Part shown: in pieces, positions 6,028 through 11,248 of the stretch
Layout of the letters: every line of letters begins with the position of its first letter
Position numbering within the stretch: the first letter of the stretch is position 1
Source: Desulfotomaculum sp.
Lineage (GTDB): Bacteria > Bacillota > Desulfotomaculia > Desulfotomaculales > Ammonificaceae
Assembly: GCA_012961725.1 (NCBI GenBank)
Contig: DTYU01000237.1
Coordinates: forward strand, 1-11,248
DNA: 11,248 nt
Reading direction: 5' to 3'
Program-made: the position numbers and the translations under genes
Notes under the pieces: generated by a model
Database searches by the model: none
The model's input: the letters and a program-made list of their open reading frames with translations, nothing else
What the model was told of the DNA's origin: nothing

Positions 6028-8226
6028 TCAGGAATGCATCTTTATGCGCGGCGGGCGTCTTTGGTGCCGTTTGCCTTCCCGGTACTCCATCGCCCGCATC
6101 GCCTCTTTCTTAGAGAGCTTGATCCTTCCCTGGTTATCGTACCCGATCACCTTAACCAAGACCTGGTCGCCCTCCTTTACTACGTCCTCCACCCTTTCCA
6201 CGCGCTGCGGCGCAAGCTGCGAAATGTGCACCAGCCCCTCTTTGCCCGGTAGACCGAGCACCCCCGGGATTATCTCGACAAAGCACCCGAACTCCGCCAC
6301 GCGGGTGACCCTGCCTAAATAGACTTTCCCGATCGTGACCTCCGCCGTGAGACTCTCAATAATCTCCATGGCTTCGCGCCCCGCTTCCTGCGTCGGTGCG
6401 GTGATATAGACCCGGCCGTCGTCCTCGACATCGATCTCGGCCCCGGTGATCTCGATGATCTTGCGGATGATCTTTCCGCCCGGGCCGATCACATCACGGA
6501 TCTTATCGGGATCAATGACCGTGCGCAAAACGCGCGGCGCATAGGGTGAAAGCTCCGGCCGGGGCGCCGAGATCGTTTGCTTAATCGCGTCCAAGATATG
6601 AAGACGCGCCTCCCGCGCCTGCGCCAGCGCCTGGCCCAAAATCGCGCGCGTGACCCCCGGGATCTTGATGTCCATCTGGAGCGCCGTAATCCCTTCGGAC
6701 GTCCCCGCAACCTTAAAGTCCATGTCGCCTAAGCGGTCCTCGATCCCCTGGATGTCGGTCAGGACGTTCACCTCGTCGCCGTCTTTGATCAGGCCCATGG
6801 CGATTCCGGCCACCGGGGCTTTTATCGGCACCCCGGCATCCATCAGCGCAAGGGTGGAAGCGCATACACTGCCCATTGAAGTCGAGCCGTTCGATTCCAA
6901 GACCTCCGAAACGATGCGGATGGTGTAAGGGAAGATATCCTCGGGCGGGATGACCGCTTCGAGTGCCCGCTCAGCAAGGGCTCCGTGTCCGATTTCCCGT
7001 CTTCCGGGAGACCGCATCGGGCGGACCTCCCCGGTGCTGTAAGGCGGAAAGTTGTAGTGGTGCATGAAACGCTTGGACTCCTCAATGCCGAGTCCGTCTA
7101 AGATCTGTTCATCACCGATTGCGCCCAAGGTTACCACGGACAATACCTGCGTCTGCCCCCGGGTGAAAAGACCGGAACCGTGGGTTCTCGGCAGAAACCC
7201 GACTTCCGTGCTGAGCTGCCTGATCTCGCCAGGAGCACGGCCGTCGATCCGCACCTTCTTCGAACGGATGAACTCCCGCACTACGGCCTTTTCAACAGTC
7301 TCTGTCTGCTCCCTAATAAAGGCCTCCGCGTCCGAATATTTTTCCAAAAACCCGGCTACGAGTTCGTTCTTTACATTCTCCAGCAACTCATCCCGTGCTT
7401 TTTTGTCCAGCCGCTCCTCGACGCAGCGCTGTACCGCATTATGAAAGGCCGCTGTCGCCGCCTCCGTCACCTCACTTAACAGGCCGGCATCCGGTTCCGG
7501 GAACTGTACCTCTATTTTGGGAGACGCAAGTCCCAAGCCCAAAGCCTCTTGCCGGAAAGCGGCAATAAACTCCACGATCTCCCCCACGACCCGGTGTCCC
7601 CGGTCTATCGCCTCGAGCACCGTGTCTTCCGGCACCTCATTAGCCCCGCATTCTACCATCATGATCGCTTCCCCGGTGCCGGCGACAACCAGGTGGAGTT
7701 TGTTCTGCTCTTCTTGCGGAAGCGTCGGGTTCATCACCAGTTCCCCATCCACCAACCCCACCATTACGCCGCCGATCGGTCCTGCAAACGGAATCTCCGA
7801 AAGCGTAAGTGCCGCTGAAGCCCCGACCATCGCCGTTATCTCGGGGGCGCAGTCCTGGTCAACGGATAAAATGGTCGCTACTACGTGGACATCGCGCCGC
7901 ATCTGCTTTGGGAAAAGCGGACGAATCGAGCGGTCGATGAGGCGTGCGGAAAGGACGGCCTTCTCGCCGGGTCTCCCTTCTCGGCGGAGAAAACCGCCGG
8001 GTATCTTCCCTACAGCATAATGGCGTTCCTCATAATCAACCAGCAGCGGGAAAAAATCGATACCCTCCCTAGGCTCCGCAGCCATGGTGGCAGTTACCAA
8101 AACAGTGGTTTCACCATAGCGGGCAATAACCGCAGCGGACGCCTGCCGGGCAACATGCCCGACCTCCAATGACAGTTCCCGTCCGCCGATAGACATCTCT
8201 TTCCTGAGAACGCTTCTCGTTAGCAT
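6028..8226 (-). CDS. pnp: Polyribonucleotide nucleotidyltransferase (PNPase)
   Basis: This 732-residue enzyme carries out phosphorolytic 3'-to-5' degradation of RNA and the reverse polymerisation, as a trimer in the cytoplasm. The order of domains is complete. The first RNase PH core spans about 12-145, with the FLRREGRP loop near 79-86. An alpha-helical linker lies around 245-325. The second, catalytic RNase PH core spans about 327-550, with SPGRREIGHG at 406-415, GSTSMGSVC at 447-455 and the acidic metal cluster IEDRLGDMDFKV at 495-506. A KH domain follows with GPGGKIIRKI at 581-590, then an S1 domain at about 632-706 (KVYLGRVTRV...LSKKEA). The ATG at 8226 follows AGGAGG with an 11-base spacer; an internal ATG ten codons in is less likely. 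It follows rpsO as in most bacteria and was probably co-transcribed with it. Confidence 0.98.
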   Translation of the reverse strand: MLTRSVLRKEMSIGGRELSLEVGHVARQASAAVIARYGETTVLVTATMAAEPREGIDFFPLLVDYEERHYAVGKIPGGFLRREGRPGEKAVLSARLIDRSIRPLFPKQMRRDVHVVATILSVDQDCAPEITAMVGASAALTLSEIPFAGPIGGVMVGLVDGELVMNPTLPQEEQNKLHLVVAGTGEAIMMVECGANEVPEDTVLEAIDRGHRVVGEIVEFIAAFRQEALGLGLASPKIEVQFPEPDAGLLSEVTEAATAAFHNAVQRCVEERLDKKARDELLENVKNELVAGFLEKYSDAEAFIREQTETVEKAVVREFIRSKKVRIDGRAPGEIRQLSTEVGFLPRTHGSGLFTRGQTQVLSVVTLGAIGDEQILDGLGIEESKRFMHHYNFPPYSTGEVRPMRSPGRREIGHGALAERALEAVIPPEDIFPYTIRIVSEVLESNGSTSMGSVCASTLALMDAGVPIKAPVAGIAMGLIKDGDEVNVLTDIQGIEDRLGDMDFKVAGTSEGITALQMDIKIPGVTRAILGQALAQAREARLHILDAIKQTISAPRPELSPYAPRVLRTVIDPDKIRDVIGPGGKIIRKIIEITGAEIDVEDDGRVYITAPTQEAGREAMEIIESLTAEVTIGKVYLGRVTRVAEFGCFVEIIPGVLGLPGKEGLVHISQLAPQRVERVEDVVKEGDQVLVKVIGYDNQGRIKLSKKEAMRAMEYREGKRHQRRPPRIKMHS

Positions 8227-8243
8227 AAAATCCTTTTCCTCCT

Positions 8244-8264
8244 AAAAAAACGGGGTTATCCCCC
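8244..8264 (-). terminator. Weak hairpin/T-tract (possible attenuator) between rpsO and pnp
   Basis: On the minus strand a GGGG-ATAA-CCCC hairpin is followed by G and seven T residues (8244-8250), directly after the rpsO stop and overlapping the approach to the pnp ribosome binding site. The stem is only 4 bp, so termination would be partial. A rpsO-pnp intergenic control point is known in E. coli, but this hairpin is far smaller. Confidence 0.35.
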
Positions 8265-8534
8265 CTACTTCCGCAAACCTAATCTTTGAATCAACCGTTG
8301 GTAGCGTTCAAAGCTGTGGTCCCGCAAGTAGTTCAAAAGTGCCCGCCTTTGACCGACCAATTTCAACAGACCCCGCCGCGAGTGAAAATCCTTTTTATGC
8401 GCTTTAAGATGCTCGCTTAACAGGTTGATTCTTTCGGTCATGATGGCAATCTGCACCTCCGGCGAACCGGTGTCGTTTTCGTGAACCTTGAAAGATTCAA
8501 TGATCGACTGCTTTTTCTCGGCTGTCAGCGCCAC
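8265..8534 (-). CDS. rpsO: 30S ribosomal protein S15
   Basis: This encodes an 89-residue S15, the primary 16S rRNA-binding protein that nucleates the central domain of the 30S subunit. The sequence is a canonical full-length S15: HENDTGSPEVQIA near 19-31, then HKKDFHSRRGLLKLVGQRRA around 45-64, and a C-terminal RYQRLIQRLGLRK. The start is a GTG at 8534, giving MALTAEKK and the exact family length. It has GGGAGGTG six bases upstream. A longer in-frame opening up to TTG 8597 would run through a heptamer repeat and a promoter-like region and is rejected. It is followed after 38 bases by pnp. Confidence 0.97.
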   Translation of the reverse strand: MALTAEKKQSIIESFKVHENDTGSPEVQIAIMTERINLLSEHLKAHKKDFHSRRGLLKLVGQRRALLNYLRDHSFERYQRLIQRLGLRK

Positions 8535-8558
8535 CACCTTCACCTCCCTCGAAAATAA

Positions 8559-8590
8559 CTTATACTGACTGACCTTTGGGGTCAGTTCAA
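8559..8590 (-). promoter_or_regulatory. Candidate rpsO promoter with internal dyad
   Basis: The minus strand carries TATAAG at 8559-8564 (5/6 to the -10 consensus) about 25 bases before the GTG. Upstream TTGAAC copies sit too far for that -10 (20-base spacer), though CAGTAT at 8562-8567 would give 17. A perfect dyad CTGACC-CCAAA-GGTCAG (8569-8585) lies between the elements and could be an operator or simply chance. Confidence is low because no pairing of elements is good on both sides. Confidence 0.3.
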
Positions 8591-8608
8591 GGTTCAAGGT
8601 TCAAGGTT
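8585..8608 (+). repeat. Heptamer tandem repeat (TTCAAGG)3
   Basis: Three perfect copies of TTCAAGG occupy 8586-8606, with partial flanking units (G before, TT after). On the minus strand each unit reads CCTTGAA, so TTGAAC, a weak -35-like hexamer, recurs every 7 bases. It lies 50-75 bases upstream of the rpsO GTG, where slippage could change promoter spacing or upstream sequence. Confidence 0.85.
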
Positions 8609-8623
8609 AGATCTCATGCTCAC

Positions 8624-8654
8624 AAAATTTCTGGGACATCATACTAAATCATTA
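8624..8654 (+). repeat. Degenerate REP-like unit upstream of rpsO
   Basis: The segment AAAATTTCTGGGACATCATA, followed by CTAAATCATTA, matches the other units at most positions, with GGGACATCATA in place of GGGGACACCATA. The arms pair only at four central positions, so this copy looks older or inactive. It sits in the gap between the second small gene and rpsO. Confidence 0.65.
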
Positions 8655-8706
8655 CTCCCCACCCAGAGATTCGGAGAATGCGGGACGACTTGTCCGTGTC
8701 CGCCCT

Positions 8707-8928
8707 TTATTTCCCGATGATCGTGATGACCAGGCGCCCTTCGAGTATATCCTTGATAACGATATCAAAGACCCGGTTCGACCGGGACGTAAAACCGCGG
8801 AAACGAGTCGTCGAAACGACCGTTCCCGGTATTGACCCGGCAGCAGCAATAATATCTCCTGCGGTTATATCCTCCTGGCGCGGTTCACGAAGTCTCCTCA
8901 ACGCATGCTCCGTAATAATCACCCGCAT
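8707..8928 (-). CDS. Small 73-residue protein, DUF4258-like pattern, unknown function
   Basis: The protein begins MRVIITEHALRRLREPRQED and ends with a beta-rich segment FDIVIKDILEGRLVITIIGK. The layout (an N-terminal T-x-HA-x-x-R-x-x-x-R helix, then a short helix, then strands ending in a V-x-T-hydrophobic motif) resembles DUF4258-type small proteins, some of which have a RelE/BrnT-like fold. That is a pattern judgement, not a proven match. The ATG has only a weak AGGCAGG site, which overlaps the stop codon of the preceding 73-residue gene eleven bases away. Translation is therefore probably coupled. It could be a toxin-like partner of that gene, a ribosome-associated factor, or something unrelated. 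Confidence 0.72.
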   Translation of the reverse strand: MRVIITEHALRRLREPRQEDITAGDIIAAAGSIPGTVVSTTRFRGFTSRSNRVFDIVIKDILEGRLVITIIGK

Positions 8929-8939
8929 AAAGGCCTGCC

Positions 8940-9161
8940 TCAGACAAAAGACGCCGCCCCGGTATCTTCATATTCTGTCAAGAACGCATAAAGCGCATCT
9001 GCGAACGCCTTAATGCCTGCCCTTGAAGGATCCGCTTGCCTATAATATAATTCCAGTTCGTCCTTTAGCCGCTGAAAATCTTCGCTCAGGCAGATTACCG
9101 CGATCTGGTTGAGCCAGACCTGAATATCGGCCGGTCTCTGCGCCAAGTCTAAACGAACCAC
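8940..9161 (-). CDS. Small 73-residue acidic helical protein, unknown function
   Basis: I do not recognise this protein. It is predicted mostly helical, with helices around 10-25, 27-42 (SEDFQRLKDELELYYRQ) and 48-66. It is acidic in its C-terminal half and lacks a signal peptide, transmembrane helix or obvious helix-turn-helix. The start is GTG at 9161 with GGAGAAAGGTGA upstream, a good ribosome binding region. A well-formed promoter lies about 42 bases before it. It is the first gene of a two-gene unit whose second member follows after 11 bases. Its start and boundaries are well supported although its role is not. Confidence 0.72.
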   Translation of the reverse strand: MVRLDLAQRPADIQVWLNQIAVICLSEDFQRLKDELELYYRQADPSRAGIKAFADALYAFLTEYEDTGAASFV

Positions 9162-9202
9162 GGCAGCGTCACCTTTCTCCGCTCATAAAGCGTTCAAATG
9201 AG

Positions 9203-9231
9203 ATTTTAGCACAAATACGCGGTGCTGTAAA
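9203..9231 (-). promoter_or_regulatory. Sigma-A-type promoter for the small-gene pair (and possibly rpsO-pnp)
   Basis: On the minus strand TTTACA (9226-9231) and TAAAAT (9203-9208) each match consensus at 5/6 and are separated by exactly 17 bases. A TGC directly before the -10 forms an extended -10. It lies in the 85-base gap after ribF. Predicted transcription starts near 9196, leaving a leader of about 35 bases before the GTG at 9161. This is the best promoter in the window. Confidence 0.75.
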
Positions 9232-9246
9232 TGACTCCCCGCGGAC

Positions 9247-10179
9247 CTACTCGGCAAGTGCCCTAACAGCCGCAACGTCGCAGCGTATTTGCTCTGCAAG
9301 CTCTGCAGCCGACTCAAATCGCCGCTCCCCGCGCAGCCGTATCGTAAAGGAAACCTCTAAACGCTTGCCATAAAGATCGCCGTCAAAGTCGAAGAGAAAC
9401 ACCTCTATCCGCCGTTTGCGGGGGAGACCGCCGGCAAAGGTCGGACATACACCGATATTTGCCACTCCGAGGAACATTTCCCCGTCAACCGTCACCTTAA
9501 CGGCGTAAACGCCGTTGGCCGGTACCAGCAACTGGTCCTCTACCTCTATGTTTGCGGTCGGAAAGCCCAAATCGGTTCCCCGGCGTTCACCGGCCACGAC
9601 GGTGCCGGCAAATACCGGGTAGTAGCCGAGATAGCGCCGTGCCTCTCCCACATTACCCTCTGTAAGGAGATTACGGATCAGTGTGGAGGAGACCGGTTTG
9701 CCGTCCACCGTCACCGGCGGAACCACGCTGACCTCAAAACCGTACCTTAGTCCTAACGCAGCCAGGGTCTCCGGCGTACCCGCCCCCCGGTGTCCGAAGG
9801 TGTAATTGTACCCCACAAAGACCGATTTAACACCTATCTCGTCGCACAACACCTCTTTGACAAAGGCTTCCGGCGCAAGCATCGCGAACTCGCGGGTGAA
9901 AGGGACGGCTAAGAAGAGATCGACGCCGAAACCCGCAATGATGCGCTGCTTAAGCTCCGGCGCCAGCAAAAGGGGCGGCGCGGTCTCCGGCTTCAAAACC
10001 GCGGCGGGATGCGGTTCAAAGGTAAAGACTACGGCTGTGCCACCGGCCTTGCGGGCAGACGTTACAAGCTGATTTATCAGTTGCTGGTGACCTAAATGAA
10101 CACCGTCGAAGTTACCCAGGCCGATGCATATCCCCCGGTACAGATGGCGCAAGCCGCGGTAGTCGTTAAGAATCCTCAA
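9247..10179 (-). CDS. ribF: Bifunctional riboflavin kinase / FAD synthetase
   Basis: This 310-residue enzyme phosphorylates riboflavin to FMN and adenylylates FMN to FAD. The N-terminal nucleotidyltransferase domain (about 15-180) shows GNFDGVHLGH at 22-31, FEPHP at 54-58, GYNYTFG at 123-129 and SSTLIR at 164-169. The C-terminal kinase domain (about 185-305) shows GTDLGFPTAN at 201-210, NIGVCPT at 241-247 and the catalytic-base region IEVFLFDFD with Glu259. The start is a TTG at 10179, which has GGGGAGGT six bases upstream and yields the typical length. An upstream in-frame GTG at 10203 lacks a suitable site. It lies 44 bases after truB and probably shares its transcript. No FMN riboswitch is visible. 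Confidence 0.96.
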   Translation of the reverse strand: MRILNDYRGLRHLYRGICIGLGNFDGVHLGHQQLINQLVTSARKAGGTAVVFTFEPHPAAVLKPETAPPLLLAPELKQRIIAGFGVDLFLAVPFTREFAMLAPEAFVKEVLCDEIGVKSVFVGYNYTFGHRGAGTPETLAALGLRYGFEVSVVPPVTVDGKPVSSTLIRNLLTEGNVGEARRYLGYYPVFAGTVVAGERRGTDLGFPTANIEVEDQLLVPANGVYAVKVTVDGEMFLGVANIGVCPTFAGGLPRKRRIEVFLFDFDGDLYGKRLEVSFTIRLRGERRFESAAELAEQIRCDVAAVRALAE

Positions 10180-10223
10180 CGCAAAACCTCCCCAATTGAG
10201 CACTTATTATCAGCCTACCCAGA

Positions 10224-11141
10224 CTATCTGTTTACCCAAACGGGCACAAGTACTACCCGGCCGTCGGCCGCACTTTCCACCCGTGCGACCGACAGCAGCT
10301 CCTGCCCTGAAACTAATCGCGTAAGGGTTCCTGCCTCAAGCTTGCCGGTATCGGTGATACACCCCGGCGGGTAAAGCTTACTCCCGCTGTAAACCGATCT
10401 GACCGCCGAAGGCTTGACCTCAACCTGCGGCAGGCATCCGAGCGCCTCTTTGACCGGAATGACTGCGCCTTCAAGCCGCCCTAACTCTTTTAGGGTTTTC
10501 AGCTCCTCAAGGGTATACGCCGTCTGAGCTGTAAAACTGCCTACGCGCGTGCGCAGCAGAAAACCCACACAGGCGCCCGTTCCCAAGGCTTTCCCGATTT
10601 CGGCGACAAGCGCCCTGACATACGTTCCTTTGGAACACGAAATCTCGAGAAGCACACGGGGGTTTCTCCCTCTCCATTCACCCCGGATAAGGCGCAGCCG
10701 GTGAATCTCGACCGCCCGCGGCGGCGCCTCGACGAGCTGACCCGCACGGGCCAGTTCATACAGCCTCTTGCCCTGCATACGAACAGCCGATACGGGCGGG
10801 GGGACCTGGCTTAACTTGCCCGTAAAACGCGGCAACACCTCTAATACGTCTTCCGGAGTCACCCAGGAAGCGTCTGAAACCCTTGTCATCGCCCCTGAGG
10901 CATCCTGGGTATCGGTCTCTATCCCCAATACGGCCTCCGCCCGGTACTCCTTGTCCTCCGCGGTAATAAACCGCGCTATCTTAGTCGCCTTGCCGAGCAG
11001 GATCACCAAAACGCCGCTGGCTTCCGGGTCGAGCGTACCGGTATGGCCTACCTTCTTCAGCCCTGTAAGCTTTCGTACAAGATCGACGACGTCGTGCGAG
11101 GTCATCCCCGGCGGCTTCAGCAGATTAAGAACGCCCTTCAT
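10224..11141 (-). CDS. truB: tRNA pseudouridine(55) synthase
   Basis: This 305-residue enzyme isomerises U55 to pseudouridine in the T-loop of tRNAs. The N-terminus GVLNLLKPPGMTSHDVV and the catalytic motif KVGHTGTLDPEASGVL (catalytic Asp38) are typical, as is SCSKGTYVRALVAEIG further on, which contains the conserved YVR-type segment. The C-terminal part from about 240 onward is a small PUA-like domain. I use the ATG at 11141. A GTG three bases earlier is also possible; both have only a weak AGGTG upstream, because a REP-like repeat lies immediately before. The gene precedes ribF as in B. subtilis. Confidence 0.95.
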   Translation of the reverse strand: MKGVLNLLKPPGMTSHDVVDLVRKLTGLKKVGHTGTLDPEASGVLVILLGKATKIARFITAEDKEYRAEAVLGIETDTQDASGAMTRVSDASWVTPEDVLEVLPRFTGKLSQVPPPVSAVRMQGKRLYELARAGQLVEAPPRAVEIHRLRLIRGEWRGRNPRVLLEISCSKGTYVRALVAEIGKALGTGACVGFLLRTRVGSFTAQTAYTLEELKTLKELGRLEGAVIPVKEALGCLPQVEVKPSAVRSVYSGSKLYPPGCITDTGKLEAGTLTRLVSGQELLSVARVESAADGRVVLVPVWVNR

Positions 11142-11147
11142 CACCTA

Positions 11148-11177
11148 AAATTTCGGGGACACCATACTAAATTATTG
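11148..11177 (+). repeat. REP-like hairpin unit abutting truB
   Basis: This copy contains GGGGACACCATACTAAAT plus TATTG (11155-11177), identical over 23 bases to the unit at 5205-5227 on the other strand. The arms AATTTCG and CTAAATT pair at 6 of 7 positions. The repeat ends within about seven bases of the truB start codon, so it borders or has replaced the normal ribosome binding region. Confidence 0.78.
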
Positions 11178-11232
11178 TGCCAAACGATTGCTTTTCCCAC
11201 CTAAAACTCCCGCGCTTCACCGCCTGAAGCCG

Positions 11233-11248
11233 TGCCTGCCGGCAGGCA
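11233..11248. repeat. 16-bp perfect palindrome at the window edge
   Basis: TGCCTGCC at 11233-11240 is followed directly by GGCAGGCA at 11241-11248, forming a perfect palindrome. A second hairpin, GCTTCA (11214-11219) and TGAAGC (11225-11230), lies beside it. The sequence stops at the palindrome, so its full extent and any U-tract are unknown. It may be part of another intergenic repeat or a terminator for an upstream gene. Confidence 0.5.

Noticed and set aside
8652..8849. Minus-strand open frame overlapping the second 73-residue gene
   Set aside because: Its arginine/serine-rich translation looks like an out-of-frame shadow, and it extends across a repeat unit.
10180..10223. FMN riboswitch upstream of ribF
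   Set aside because: The gap after truB is only 44 bases, too short for the FMN aptamer, and none of its conserved elements are visible.

Overview
The window is a compact bacterial housekeeping segment in which every recognisable gene lies on the minus strand, so transcription runs from the high coordinates to the low ones. The order truB - ribF - [two small genes] - rpsO - pnp - ylxY-type deacetylase - M16 peptidase (mlpA type) - dut - [beta-propeller protein] - [membrane protein] - ymxH matches the conserved Bacillus subtilis block truB-ribC-rpsO-pnpA-ylxY-mlpA-ymxH, with extra genes inserted. This order, the sporulation-associated YlmC/YmxH protein, strong AGGAGG-type ribosome binding sites and frequent GTG/TTG starts point to a moderately GC-rich, spore-forming Firmicute, probably of the Clostridia (Moorella/Desulfotomaculum-like). 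That is an inference from synteny and style, not a species identification.

Layout from right to left. 11248-11142: edge region with a 16-bp palindrome and one copy of a short interspersed repeat that ends against the truB start. 11141-9247: truB (tRNA pseudouridine-55 synthase) and ribF (riboflavin kinase/FAD synthetase). 9231-8707: a good sigma-A-type promoter followed by two 73-residue genes of unknown function. 8706-8535: a second repeat copy, a (TTCAAGG)3 heptamer tract and a small dyad in front of rpsO. 8534-6028: rpsO and pnp, with a weak hairpin/T-tract between them and a terminator-like hairpin after pnp. 5947-5228: a membrane-anchored NodB-fold protein with a degenerate active site. 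5234-5162: a head-to-head pair of the repeat units, one of which supplies the stop codon of the preceding gene. 5036-3322: M16 zinc peptidase overlapping dut (TGATG). 3094-977: a secreted beta-propeller protein, followed by a strong 12-bp hairpin terminator. 829-479: a small three-helix membrane protein of unknown function. 265-8: ymxH.

Functionally, truB, rpsO and pnp belong to RNA modification, translation and RNA decay. ribF and dut are nucleotide/cofactor enzymes. The deacetylase-like protein, M16 peptidase and YmxH are members of the sporulator-conserved tail of this locus. The beta-propeller protein, the small membrane protein and the pair of 73-residue proteins are accessory insertions.

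The most notable structure not explained by genes is a family of at least four short hairpin units with a conserved GGGGACACCATA-type loop, all placed in intergenic gaps. They resemble REP elements of the kind mobilised by IS200-like (RAYT) transposases, although no transposase is present here. I see no CRISPR array, rRNA, tRNA, complete insertion sequence or riboswitch. No intergenic gap exceeds 300 bases once starts are corrected; the largest are 3095-3321 and 266-478.
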